From Acidovorax soli (lineage in GTDB: Bacteria; Pseudomonadota; Gammaproteobacteria; Burkholderiales; Burkholderiaceae_C), in NCBI RefSeq assembly GCF_014207955.1, contig NZ_JACHLK010000004.1:434001-498000 (forward strand): a stretch of 64,000 bases of DNA, in the 5' to 3' direction. The first letter of the stretch is position 1, and each line of letters starts with the position of its first letter. Under the pieces are notes generated by a model. That model saw nothing but the letters and a program-made list of their open reading frames with translations. It had not been told where the DNA came from and searched no databases. Below are positions 53,011 through 61,160 of this stretch, piece by piece. Both the position numbers and the translations under genes were made by a program.

Positions 53011-53171
53011 AGAGGCTGAGAATTTTTTGGCCGTGCCCGAAAGGCGCGTCACAACGCTCCGGATCTAGGCGCAAAGCACAGCCATAGCTCGGGCTATGGC
53101 GAGCATTTGCAACGAAGAGCCGGGGCATTGTGGCGTGCAAGGCGGGCATGGACGAAATATTCTCAGTCTCT
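53011..53171. mobile_element. MITE-like element ending on the ftsY stop codon, 161 bp
   Basis: Terminal inverted repeats of 20 bp with four mismatches (AGAGGCTGAGAATTTTTTGG and the complement of ACGAAATATTCTCAGTCTCT). A central hairpin GCCATAG-CTCGGG-CTATGGC occupies 53081-53100. There is no coding frame. The right end is base 53171, the outermost base of the ftsY stop codon. It shares the ATAG..TCGGG..CTAT core with the 4827-5096 element, suggesting a common family. Confidence 0.55.
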
Positions 53172-54502
53172 TAGGCCAGCAGCGCCTGGGCAAATTCGCG
53201 CGCGTTGAAGGTTTCCAGGTCTTCGAGCTTCTCGCCCACGCCGATGAAGTACACGGGGATCGGGCGCTCCTGCGCGATGGCGGCCAGCACCCCGCCCTTG
53301 GCCGTGCCATCGAGCTTGGTGACGATGAGGCCGGTGAGCTGCAGCGCATCGTCGAAGGCGCGCACCTGGGCCAGGGCGTTCTGGCCCGTGTTGCCATCGA
53401 TCACCAGCAGCACCTCGTGCGGGGCCGTGGCGTCGGCCTTGGTCACCACGCGGCGGATCTTCTTGAGCTCCTCCATCAGGTGCAGCTGCGTGGGCAGGCG
53501 GCCGGCGGTGTCCACCAGCACCACGTCCTTGCCGCGGGCCTTGCCGGCGGTCACGGCGTCAAAGCTCACAGCCGACGGGTCGCCGCCTTCCTGGCTCACG
53601 ATTTCCACGGTGTTGCGGTCGGCCCAGACGCCCAACTGCTCGCGCGCCGCCGCGCGGAAGGTGTCGGCCGCCGCCAGCAGCACGGCCGCGCCTTCGCCCG
53701 AGAGGTGGCGGGTGAGCTTGCCAATGGAAGTGGTCTTGCCCGCGCCGTTGACGCCCGCCACCATGATCACGGTGGGCGTGTACTGGCCGATGACCAGGGA
53801 TTTCTCCAGCGGGCGCAGCAGGTCCGCCAGGGCCTCGGCCAGCAGGCCTTTGACCTGGGCGGGGTCGGTGGCCTTGGCCTCCTTCACACGGCGCTTGAGG
53901 TCGGTCAGCAGGTGCTCTGTGGCCTTCACGCCGGTATCGGCCATGAGCAGGGCCTCTTCAAGCTCCTCGTACAGGGCGTCGTCGATCTGCGTGCCCGTGA
54001 ACACCGTGGCGATGCTGGTGCCGGTCTTGCGCAGGCCGAGCTTGAGGCGGTCGAGCCAGCCCTTGCGCTCCACCGCCGCCGGGACGGCGGGAGCGGGGGG
54101 CGGCGCCATTGCGGGGGCAGGGGCCGGTGCCACCGGCACGGGCGCAGGCGCGAAGACCGGGGCGGCCACCGGGACCGGCGCGGGGATGGCGGGGGCCGGT
54201 GCTGGGGGCGGGGGCGCCCAGGGGGCGGGGGCCGCAGGAACTGGCGCAGGCGCGTGCACAGGGGCGGCGAACGGCGGCGGTGCCGGGGCGACAGGCGCCG
54301 CCACTTCGGGTGCTACCGGCGGCGCGGGCTCGGCGGTCTTGCTGCCGAAGGGGTTGCGCAGCCAGCCAAAACCGGGGACGGCGGGCGCGGGTGGCGGGGT
54401 CGCCGGGGCGCCTGCAGCAGGCGCTGCGGGCGGGGTGCCAGAGGCGGTTTCATCGGCCGGGGTGGGCGAATCGGAGGGTTTTTTCTTGAAAAAACTGAAC
54501 AT
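53171..54502 (-). CDS. ftsY: Signal recognition particle receptor FtsY
   Basis: SRP-docking GTPase at the inner membrane, 443 aa. The N domain begins near residue 148 (GWLDRLKLGLRKTGTSIATVFTG) and the G domain has VAGVNGAGKTTSIGKL (P-loop Lys256), DTAGRLP and VTKLDGTAKGGVL. Residues about 20-145 are an unusually long Pro/Ala-rich segment instead of the acidic A domain of E. coli FtsY. It is divergent from the M16 peptidase gene (27 bp apart). A MITE-like repeat abuts its stop codon. Confidence 0.96.
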   Translation of the reverse strand: MFSFFKKKPSDSPTPADETASGTPPAAPAAGAPATPPPAPAVPGFGWLRNPFGSKTAEPAPPVAPEVAAPVAPAPPPFAAPVHAPAPVPAAPAPWAPPPPAPAPAIPAPVPVAAPVFAPAPVPVAPAPAPAMAPPPAPAVPAAVERKGWLDRLKLGLRKTGTSIATVFTGTQIDDALYEELEEALLMADTGVKATEHLLTDLKRRVKEAKATDPAQVKGLLAEALADLLRPLEKSLVIGQYTPTVIMVAGVNGAGKTTSIGKLTRHLSGEGAAVLLAAADTFRAAAREQLGVWADRNTVEIVSQEGGDPSAVSFDAVTAGKARGKDVVLVDTAGRLPTQLHLMEELKKIRRVVTKADATAPHEVLLVIDGNTGQNALAQVRAFDDALQLTGLIVTKLDGTAKGGVLAAIAQERPIPVYFIGVGEKLEDLETFNAREFAQALLA

Positions 54503-54529
54503 TGCAGGGTTCTTAGAATCACCCATTCT

Positions 54530-55999
54530 ATGAAACGCGCTTTCACCCTACTGGGCCTGATGGCCTGCCTCAGTGCCGGGGCCACCACCGCGGTGGTGCC
54601 TTCGGCGTCCGATTCCCCGTCTGTCGCAGGCAAAACCGCCGCGGCGCCGACCCCGGCCGGGCCGCGTGCCACGGCCTCCGGGGCGCAGCAGTTCACGCTG
54701 GCCAACGGCATGCAGCTCATCGTGCAGCCCGACCACCGTGCGCCCACGGCCGTGCACATGGTCTGGGTGCGCGTGGGCTCCATGGACGAGGTGGACGGCA
54801 CCTCGGGCGTGGCCCATGTGCTCGAACACATGATGTTCAAGGGCTCCAAGACCGTGCCGCCGGGCGACTTCTCGCGCCGCGTGGCGGCCCTGGGCGGGCG
54901 CGAGAACGCCTTCACCAGCCGCGACTACACGGGCTACTACCAGCAGATTCCGGCCAACCGGCTGGAAGACGTGATGCGCCTCGAGTCCGACCGCTTCGCC
55001 AACAACCAGTGGCCGGACGCCGAGTTCAAGAAGGAAATCGAGGTGGTCAAGGAGGAGCGCCGCATGCGCACCGAGGACCAGCCGCGCGCCGTGCTGGCCG
55101 AGCAGCTGTTTGCTGCCATCTTCACTGCCTCGCCCTACCGCCGCCCCATCGTGGGCTGGATGAGCGACCTCGATGCCATGACGCCGGACGACGCGCGCGC
55201 CTTCTACCGCCAGTGGTACACCCCCACGAATGCCGTGGTGGTGGTGGCCGGCGACGTGGACCCGGCCAAGGTGCGCGCCCTGGCCGAGAAATACTATGGC
55301 AAGCTGCCCACGCATGCGCTGCCCGTGCGCAAGCCGCGCGTGGAGCCGCCCCAGCAGGGCCTGCGCCGCATTGCGGTGAAGGCGCCGGCCGAACAGGGCT
55401 ATGTGGCGCTGGCCTTCCGCGTGCCGGCGCTGGAGCGCCTGCAGGACCTCAAGGAGCCCGACACCGAGGCGCTGGCCCTGTTGATGCTGTCGGCCGTGTT
55501 CAGCGGTTATGACGGCGCACGCCTGGAGCGCGCGCTGAGCCAGGGCGAGAACCGCGTGGCCGACAGCGTGGGGGCCTCGGCCATGCTCACCGGGCGTGGG
55601 CCGGCGCTGTTCATGTTCACCGGCATCCCGGCGGAGGGCAAGACCTCCCAGCAAGTCGAGGAGGGCCTGCGCGCCGAGGTGGCGCGCGTGGCGCGTGATG
55701 GCGTGAGCCAGGCGGAACTGGAGCGTGTGAAGACGCAGTGGATCGCCTCCAACGTCTACGAGCGCGATTCGGTCCACAGCCAGGCGCAGGAATTGGGCAG
55801 CAACTGGGTGCAGGGTTTCCCACTCGACGCGGAAGAGCGCCTGCTCGACCTGATGCGCAGCGTCACGCCGGCCCAGGTGCAGGCCGTGGCCGCCAAGTAT
55901 TTTGGCGACGACCAGCTCACCGTGGCCACGCTGCTGCCGCAGCCGCTCGACGCCCCCCGCCCCCGCCCGGCCCCCAAGGCCGGTGCCGCCCGCCATTGA
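54530..55999 (+). CDS. M16 family zinc peptidase, catalytic subunit
   Basis: 489-aa periplasmic peptidase. A signal peptide ends ...CLSAGA. The zinc motif is intact: HVLEHMMF (H96, E99, H100) with the third ligand in EIEVVKEERR. RRAHXEN-type sequence GGRENAFTSRDYTGYYQQI is also typical. It is the inverted-motif (HxxEH) M16 catalytic half; the second, inactive half follows 19 bp downstream. Together they probably form a heterodimer. The pair followed by rsmD and coaD is a conserved cluster in this group. ATG 54530 has weak upstream ribosome signals. Confidence 0.94.
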   Translation: MKRAFTLLGLMACLSAGATTAVVPSASDSPSVAGKTAAAPTPAGPRATASGAQQFTLANGMQLIVQPDHRAPTAVHMVWVRVGSMDEVDGTSGVAHVLEHMMFKGSKTVPPGDFSRRVAALGGRENAFTSRDYTGYYQQIPANRLEDVMRLESDRFANNQWPDAEFKKEIEVVKEERRMRTEDQPRAVLAEQLFAAIFTASPYRRPIVGWMSDLDAMTPDDARAFYRQWYTPTNAVVVVAGDVDPAKVRALAEKYYGKLPTHALPVRKPRVEPPQQGLRRIAVKAPAEQGYVALAFRVPALERLQDLKEPDTEALALLMLSAVFSGYDGARLERALSQGENRVADSVGASAMLTGRGPALFMFTGIPAEGKTSQQVEEGLRAEVARVARDGVSQAELERVKTQWIASNVYERDSVHSQAQELGSNWVQGFPLDAEERLLDLMRSVTPAQVQAVAAKYFGDDQLTVATLLPQPLDAPRPRPAPKAGAARH

Positions 56000-56018
56000 A
56001 CTTAGAAGTCTCCCGCTC

Positions 56019-57365
56019 ATGATCAATTTCAAGAAACTGGCGGTCGGCACCGTGCTGGCCAGCAGCAGCGCGCTGTTCTACTGTGGCTCGGCCTGGGCCC
56101 TGCTGCCCATCCAGCACTGGACGGAGCCGAGCGGCGCCCGCGTCTGGCTGGTGGAAAGCCCGGTCATCCCCATGGTGGACGTGCAGATCGACTTCGACGC
56201 CGGCAGCCGCCGTGACCCGGCCGGGCAGGCTGGCCTGGCCAGCGCCACCGCGTCCATGGCCTCCAAGGGCGTGAAGGGGCAGGGCGCAGAGCCCGCGCTC
56301 GACGAAAACGCCCTGGGCGAGGCCTGGGCCGACCTGGGTGCGAGCTTCGAAGCCAGCGCCGACAGCGATGCCATGCACTTCTCGCTGCGCTCGCTGACCG
56401 ATGCGGCGCTGCTGGACAAGGCCGCGCGCCTGGCGGCACGCCAGATCGCCGAGCCGAGCTGGCCGGCCGACATCTGGGCGCGCGACCGCGCGCGCTGGAG
56501 CGCGAGCATCAAGGAGTCGGACACGCGCCCTGCCACCGTGGCCGAAAAGACCTTTGGCGCCGCGGTCTACGGCAGCCACCCCTATGGCGTGCGCACCACG
56601 CAGGAGACGCTGGCGCGCATCAGCGTGGCCGACATGCAGGCCTTCCACGCCAGCACCATCGCCGCCTGCCGTGCCAAGGTGAGCATCGTGGGCGCGGTCA
56701 CGCGCGCCCAGGCCCAGACCCTGGTGGCCACGCTGCTGGCGCGCCTGCCCGCCGCGGCGGCCTGCGCGCCCCTGCCCGCCGTGGGCGAGATCGCCGCGCT
56801 GACGGCGCCCGAGGAGAAGAACATCCCCTTCGCCTCGGCGCAGGCGCATGTGCTGATCGGCCAGCCCGGCTTTCCACGCCGTGACCCCGACTTCATCGCG
56901 CTGCTGGTGGGCAACCACATCCTGGGCGGCGGCGGCTTTGTCTCGCGCCTGACCGAGGAGGTGCGCGAAAAGCGCGGCCTGAGCTACAGCGTCTACAGCT
57001 ACTTTGCGGGCGGCCTGCATGCCGGTGCCTTCACGGTGGGCCTGCAGACGCGCCCCGACCAGGCGGCCCAGGCCGTGAAGGTCTCGCGCGACGTGCTGGC
57101 CCGTTTTGTCGCCGAAGGCCCGACCGAGGCCGAGCTGCGCGCCGCCAAGGACAACCTGATCGGCGGCTTCGCGCTGCGCATCGACAGCAACAAGAAGCTG
57201 CTGGGCAATGTGGCCAACATCGCCTGGAACGACCTGCCCCTGGACTACCTGGACCGCTGGACGCAGCGCGTCGATGCGCTCACCGTGGCCGACATCCGCG
57301 CCGCCATGCAGCGCAAGCTGCAGCCCGAGCGCATGGTGACCGTGGTGGTCGGGGGCAAGCCATGA
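56019..57365 (+). CDS. M16 family peptidase-like protein, non-catalytic subunit
   Basis: 448-aa protein with a signal peptide (TVLASSSALFYCGSAWA). The two M16 domains are recognisable by RVWLVESPVIPMVDVQIDFDAGSRRDPAGQAGLA and LLVGNHILGGGGFVSRLTEEVREKRGLSYSVYSYFAGG, but the HxxEH zinc motif is missing: the place where it should lie reads GLASATASMASKG. It should therefore be the non-catalytic partner of the protein encoded 19 bp upstream. Its stop overlaps the rsmD start by four bases. Confidence 0.92.
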   Translation: MINFKKLAVGTVLASSSALFYCGSAWALLPIQHWTEPSGARVWLVESPVIPMVDVQIDFDAGSRRDPAGQAGLASATASMASKGVKGQGAEPALDENALGEAWADLGASFEASADSDAMHFSLRSLTDAALLDKAARLAARQIAEPSWPADIWARDRARWSASIKESDTRPATVAEKTFGAAVYGSHPYGVRTTQETLARISVADMQAFHASTIAACRAKVSIVGAVTRAQAQTLVATLLARLPAAAACAPLPAVGEIAALTAPEEKNIPFASAQAHVLIGQPGFPRRDPDFIALLVGNHILGGGGFVSRLTEEVREKRGLSYSVYSYFAGGLHAGAFTVGLQTRPDQAAQAVKVSRDVLARFVAEGPTEAELRAAKDNLIGGFALRIDSNKKLLGNVANIAWNDLPLDYLDRWTQRVDALTVADIRAAMQRKLQPERMVTVVVGGKP

Positions 57366-58069
57366 GCCGCTCGACCCTGCGCGGCGGTGCCATCAGCGCC
57401 GAGATCCGCAAGTCCCAGGCCGCGGCCGCCGCAGCGCCTGCGCCCAAGGCCGGCGCCAAGGCGGGTGCCAAGGACAAGGCCGCCGTGGCGGCCCCCAAGG
57501 GCGCGGGCGAGATCCGCATCATTGGCGGGCAGTGGAAGCGCACGCGCCTGCCTGTGGCCCAGCGCCCGGGCCTGCGCCCCACGCCCGACCGCGTGCGCGA
57601 GACCCTGTTCAATTGGCTGGGCCAGGACCTGGCGGGCTGGCGTTGCCTGGACGCTTTTGCCGGCACCGGCGCCCTGGGCCTGGAAGCCGCCTCGCGCGGC
57701 GCCGCGGCCGTGCAGCTGGTGGAGAGCGACGCCGCGCTGGTGGCCCAGCTCAACACCTTGCAGCAGCGCCTGGACGCCAAGGCCGTGCGCGTGCAGCGCG
57801 GCGATGGCGTTGCGGCGCTGCGCCAGGCCGCACCGGCCAGCCTGGACCTGGTGCTGATCGACCCGCCGTTCGACGGCCAACTGTTCGAGCCGGCCCTGCA
57901 GGCCGCGGCCCAGGCCGTGGCGGCCAGCGGCTATGTCTACCTGGAGGCACCCGTCGCCTGGACCGACGAGGGCCTGGCCGCCTGCGGGCTCACGGTCTAC
58001 CGCCACCTCAAGGCGGGGGCCGTGCATGCCCACCTGCTGCGGCCTGCGGCCGGCGGCACGACGGGCTGA
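57362..58069 (+). CDS. rsmD: 16S rRNA (guanine(966)-N2)-methyltransferase
   Basis: 235-aa SAM-dependent methyltransferase that methylates G966 of 16S rRNA. Core motifs are IRIIGGQWKRTRLPV, PTPDRVRETLFNWL, CLDAFAGTGALGLEAASRGA (SAM site) and LVLIDPPFDG (the catalytic DPPF motif). The first 48 residues form an Ala/Lys-rich extension not seen in the short E. coli enzyme. It starts in an ATGA overlap with the M16 gene and precedes coaD by 167 bp. Confidence 0.95.
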   Translation: MSRSTLRGGAISAEIRKSQAAAAAAPAPKAGAKAGAKDKAAVAAPKGAGEIRIIGGQWKRTRLPVAQRPGLRPTPDRVRETLFNWLGQDLAGWRCLDAFAGTGALGLEAASRGAAAVQLVESDAALVAQLNTLQQRLDAKAVRVQRGDGVAALRQAAPASLDLVLIDPPFDGQLFEPALQAAAQAVAASGYVYLEAPVAWTDEGLAACGLTVYRHLKAGAVHAHLLRPAAGGTTG

Positions 58070-58236
58070 GCGGGTTCGTTCGTTCGCGCCCCGGCGCGCC
58101 GGCGGCGGGGTCGGGTACCGCGGGGCGGAAAAACTCCATGTTGCAGTGCACTGCATAATGCGGCCAAGAGCGGCCCGGCAGGCCCACAAGAGGCCGGGGC
58201 CCCGTGCCCATTTCGCCGTACAGGAGACAACCCGCC

Positions 58237-58740
58237 ATGGCCCAGAACGTGCTCGCCGTCTATCCCGGAACCTTCGACCCCATCACCCTGGGCCACGAAG
58301 ACGTGGTGCGCAGAGCCACCCAGCTGTTCGAACGCGTGATCGTTGCCGTGGCTGCGGGCCACCACAAGAAGACCCTGTTCAGCCTGGACGAGCGCATCGA
58401 CATGGTGCGCGAGGCGGTCAAGGCCTACCCCCAGGTGCAGGTGGAGAGTTTTTCGGGCCTGCTGCGCGACTTCGTGGTCTCGCGCGGCGGCAAGGCCATG
58501 GTGCGCGGCCTGCGCGCCGTGACCGACTTCGACTACGAATTCCAGCTCGCCGGCATGAACCGCAGCCTCATGCCCCAGGTGGAAACCGTGTTCCTGACCC
58601 CCAGCGACAAGTACCAGTTCATCAGCAGCACCTTCGTGCGCGAGATCGCGGTGCTCGGCGGCGAGGTGACCAAGTTCGTCTCGCCCTCGGTGGAGGAGCG
58701 GCTGGCGATCAAGGTGCGCAGCCTGGCGCCCCAGCCCTGA
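58237..58740 (+). CDS. coaD: Pantetheine-phosphate adenylyltransferase
   Basis: 167-aa nucleotidyltransferase that makes dephospho-CoA from phosphopantetheine and ATP, the penultimate step of CoA synthesis. [21 protein letters not shown] holds the T/HxGH nucleotide motif, and [21 protein letters not shown] holds the ISSTxxR motif. ATG 58237 has CAGGAG 11 bp upstream. A 12-bp palindrome GCAGTGCACTGC lies about 80 bp upstream and might be an operator. Copy C of the dispersed repeat follows within 25 bp. Confidence 0.96.
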   Translation: MAQNVLAVYPGTFDPITLGHEDVVRRATQLFERVIVAVAAGHHKKTLFSLDERIDMVREAVKAYPQVQVESFSGLLRDFVVSRGGKAMVRGLRAVTDFDYEFQLAGMNRSLMPQVETVFLTPSDKYQFISSTFVREIAVLGGEVTKFVSPSVEERLAIKVRSLAPQP

Positions 58741-58765
58741 TCTGGCCGGTTTGCGGCCGGCGCTT

Positions 58766-58983
58766 GCGTCACCGGCGAACCTTTGAACGGTGCGCTGCGC
58801 AAGCCAGGACCGCCGCGCAAGGGCCGCCCCGCCGCGCTGGCGGTGTCCCCCTTCCCGAATGGCGTAGCCATTCGAGAGAAGGGGCTGAGGGCCGCGGCTC
58901 CAAGCCTGCCTGCGCAGGCTTGGACGAGCCCAAAGAGCGGCCGCTTCTGGCGGACGCACTGAGGCGCGAAGCGACTCAGGGGG
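58766..58983 (-). repeat. Dispersed stop-proximal repeat, copy C (expanded)
   Basis: Minus-strand copy that begins CCCCCTGAGTCGCTTCG 4 bp past the hydrolase stop and ends GGTGACGC. It carries about 60 extra bases, including a perfect 10-bp stem CCAAGCCTGC-CTGC-GCAGGCTTGG (58900-58923). The conserved hairpin is preserved with changed bases: CCCCTTC (58848-58854) pairs GAAGGGG (58878-58884) around GAATGGC-GTA-GCCATTC (58857-58873). Confidence 0.6.
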
Positions 58984-58987
58984 ATGC

Positions 58988-59737
58988 TCACCCCGTCCAG
59001 CGCTGCAGCCACTGGATGAGCAGCGCGTTGACCACCTCGGGCCGTTCCATGGTGAGCATGTGGCCGCAATCGGCCACGACCTCGAACTGCGCGCCCGGCA
59101 CCAGGCCCGCGATCTCCTCGGAGCAGGCCAGCGGCGTGAGTTGGTCCGCCTCGCCGCAGACCACCAGCACGGGGCATTGCACGGCGGGCAGGTGCAGCCG
59201 TGCGTCGGGGCGTGTGATCACGGCGCGGTTTTGCCGCACCAGCTGTTCGGCACCGGCGCGCAGCACGAAATCGAGGTAGTCCTGCACCAGGTCGACCCGC
59301 GCAGCGCCGCTGGGGTGGAAGGCGAAGGCCACATTGGGCTCGATCACCTCGCGCACGCGGCCTTGCTCGAAGAGTTCGATCGCGGCTTCGCGCAGGGCCT
59401 GCATCTCGGAGGTTTCCGGCCGGGCGCTGGTGCCCAGCAGCGCCAGCCCGAGCACACGCCCCGGCGCCTGGCGGGCCGCCTCCATCGCCACCATGCCGCC
59501 CATGGATGCACCGCACAGCAGCAGCGGCCCGCTGTAGCGTTCCAGCAGCAGGGCGGCCATCTTCTGCACGGTGGTGGCCTCGGGGCGGGTGTGCACGTCG
59601 GTCACCTCCGGCCGCAGGGCCGCGGGCAGGGCCTCGCGCTGGAAGCGCCACATCGTCGCATCGCCTGCCAGCCCGGGGATCAGCAGCAGTTGGGGGGCAG
59701 GGGTGGGCGGTGGGTTCGTGGTCATGGAATCGGTCAT
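58988..59737 (-). CDS. Alpha/beta hydrolase
   Basis: 249-aa cytoplasmic hydrolase of the alpha/beta fold. LLLIPGLAGDATMWRFQREAL provides the oxyanion region, LLCGASMGGMVAMEAARQAP the nucleophile Ser (GASMGG), VCGEADQLTPLACSEEIAGLVPG the acid and VVADCGHMLTMERPEVVNALLIQWL the His. Similar to 3-oxoadipate enol-lactonase-like and MhpC-like enzymes. ATG 59737 is used; ATG 59725 is possible and no ribosome site decides between them. The gene starts 32 bp after the metallopeptidase stop, on the same strand. Confidence 0.88.
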   Translation of the reverse strand: MTDSMTTNPPPTPAPQLLLIPGLAGDATMWRFQREALPAALRPEVTDVHTRPEATTVQKMAALLLERYSGPLLLCGASMGGMVAMEAARQAPGRVLGLALLGTSARPETSEMQALREAAIELFEQGRVREVIEPNVAFAFHPSGAARVDLVQDYLDFVLRAGAEQLVRQNRAVITRPDARLHLPAVQCPVLVVCGEADQLTPLACSEEIAGLVPGAQFEVVADCGHMLTMERPEVVNALLIQWLQRWTG

Positions 59738-59769
59738 CGGGGGAAGGCTTGCCAAGGAGAAGAGGCTGC

Positions 59770-60888
59770 TTATACCGCGCTGGCCAGCGGCTGCGCCGGG
59801 TCGGCGGGTGTGGGCTGCACGCCCTGCACCAGGTCGTGCACGAAGCGCAGCTTGACCATGGCCCCGGAGGACAGCGCAAACGGGTAGGCGTCGTCCTGCC
59901 CCAGGCTGCGGTTCAGGCTGTTGAGCATGAGCGTCAGCGGCACCCATTGGCGCACCATGTCCTGGAAGTCGGGGTGGCTGGTGGCAAACGGGTCGGTCAC
60001 GTGGTGGCGCAGCGCCATGTGGGGGTCGGGCACGGTCACGGCGGTCTGGTAGCTGGCGGCGGTTTCCAGCAGGTCGACCATGTGCAGGTAGTGGGCCCAG
60101 GTCTCGGCCCAGTCTTCCCAGGGGTGGGCGGCCGCATAGGCGCTGACGTGGTTCAGGAACCAGTCATTGCCACTGCCTCCCCGGGCGTAGTGCGCGTCGA
60201 GCGCGGCGGCATAGTCCTGGCGCTCATCGCCGAACAGGCTGCGAAAAGCCTCCAGCCGGTCGCCTTCGCGCACCAGCTGGTCCCAGTAGAAGTGGCCGGA
60301 CTCGTGGCGCAGGTGGCCGATGAGGGTGCGGTAGGGCTCCCCGAGCGCGATGCGCCGGCGCGCGCGCTCGTCATCGTCGGCCTCGGCCACATTGAGGGTG
60401 ATGGTGCCCCCCTGGTGGCCGGTGAGGATGGCGGGGCCGCCGGGCAGGTCGGCCAGGAACTCGAAGACCGGCCCCGCCCGGCCCGGAACCGGCTCCAGAC
60501 CCAGGCGCGCCAGCGTATAGAACAGCTGGCGTTTGGCCGCTTCGATCTGCTTCCAGCGGCGCAGGTTGGCCGGGTCGGACAGGTCGGGCAGGATGCGCGT
60601 CTGGCGGCAGGAGACGCACAGCTCGGAATAGTCGCTCGATGGCACGGCGAAATTGCAGGCCTCGTGCTCGGTGTGGTTGCAACACAGGCGGTAGAGCCGG
60701 CCCCCGTACTGGGTCGCATCCCGCGGGCCCAGGCGGCGCCACAGGTCGGGGCCGTCCTGCGGGGCGGGCGTGAGGGCGGCCATGGTGAGCTCGTCGGGCA
60801 AAAAGGCCAGCGCGCTGCCGCAGTGCAGGCACTGCACGCTGTCGAAAAACACCAGGTGACCGCAGTGGTCGCAATTGAAAACCCGCAT
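59770..60888 (-). CDS. Putative zinc-binding metallopeptidase (DUF2248/SpaN-like family)
   Basis: 372 aa. The N-terminus is a Cys-rich zinc ribbon (FNCDHCGHLVFFDSVQCLHCGSALAFLP), followed by a second Cys pair (CCNHTEH, CVSCRQTRILP). LIGHLRHESGHFYWDQLV holds the metalloprotease-like motif HESGH (HExxH variant). This is the family annotated putative zinc-binding metallopeptidase; its substrate is unknown. It has no signal peptide. The hydrolase gene follows by 32 bp, probably in the same transcript. Confidence 0.85.
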   Translation of the reverse strand: MRVFNCDHCGHLVFFDSVQCLHCGSALAFLPDELTMAALTPAPQDGPDLWRRLGPRDATQYGGRLYRLCCNHTEHEACNFAVPSSDYSELCVSCRQTRILPDLSDPANLRRWKQIEAAKRQLFYTLARLGLEPVPGRAGPVFEFLADLPGGPAILTGHQGGTITLNVAEADDDERARRRIALGEPYRTLIGHLRHESGHFYWDQLVREGDRLEAFRSLFGDERQDYAAALDAHYARGGSGNDWFLNHVSAYAAAHPWEDWAETWAHYLHMVDLLETAASYQTAVTVPDPHMALRHHVTDPFATSHPDFQDMVRQWVPLTLMLNSLNRSLGQDDAYPFALSSGAMVKLRFVHDLVQGVQPTPADPAQPLASAV

Positions 60889-61030
60889 GTGGTGAGCTTA
60901 AACCGGGATGCTGCGCGAAAGTGTATGCAAGGGCCGGGCGCCCATGCAAATCGGGCTTTTACGCATGCCGCAATGGCAAAAAGCAGGCCCTGCAAAAGCA
61001 GGAACCTGCAGTTTGAACGGACCGCTGGCA

Positions 61031-61152
61031 ACTGGCGCGGCCAAATACCAGTGCCCCCGTGCAAGGGCCGCCCCGCCGCACCGGGGGCGTCCCCCTCCCG
61101 ACTCGCGCAGCGAGGAGAGAGAGGGGTGAAGGCGCGCAGCGCCTCAGGGGGT
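61031..61152 (-). repeat. Dispersed stop-proximal repeat, copy D
   Basis: Minus-strand copy that begins CACCCCCTGAGGCGCTGCG 8 bp past the BON-gene stop and runs for about 120 bp; the last part seen in copies A and B is missing. The hairpin reads CTCGC-TGC-GCGAG inside the CCCCTC...GAGGGG stem, and the leading AGGCGC-TGC-GCGCCT is a perfect hairpin here. The gap from 60889 to 61030 holds the promoter of the metallopeptidase gene and nothing else I recognise. Confidence 0.7.
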
Positions 61153-61160
61153 GCCCTCTA

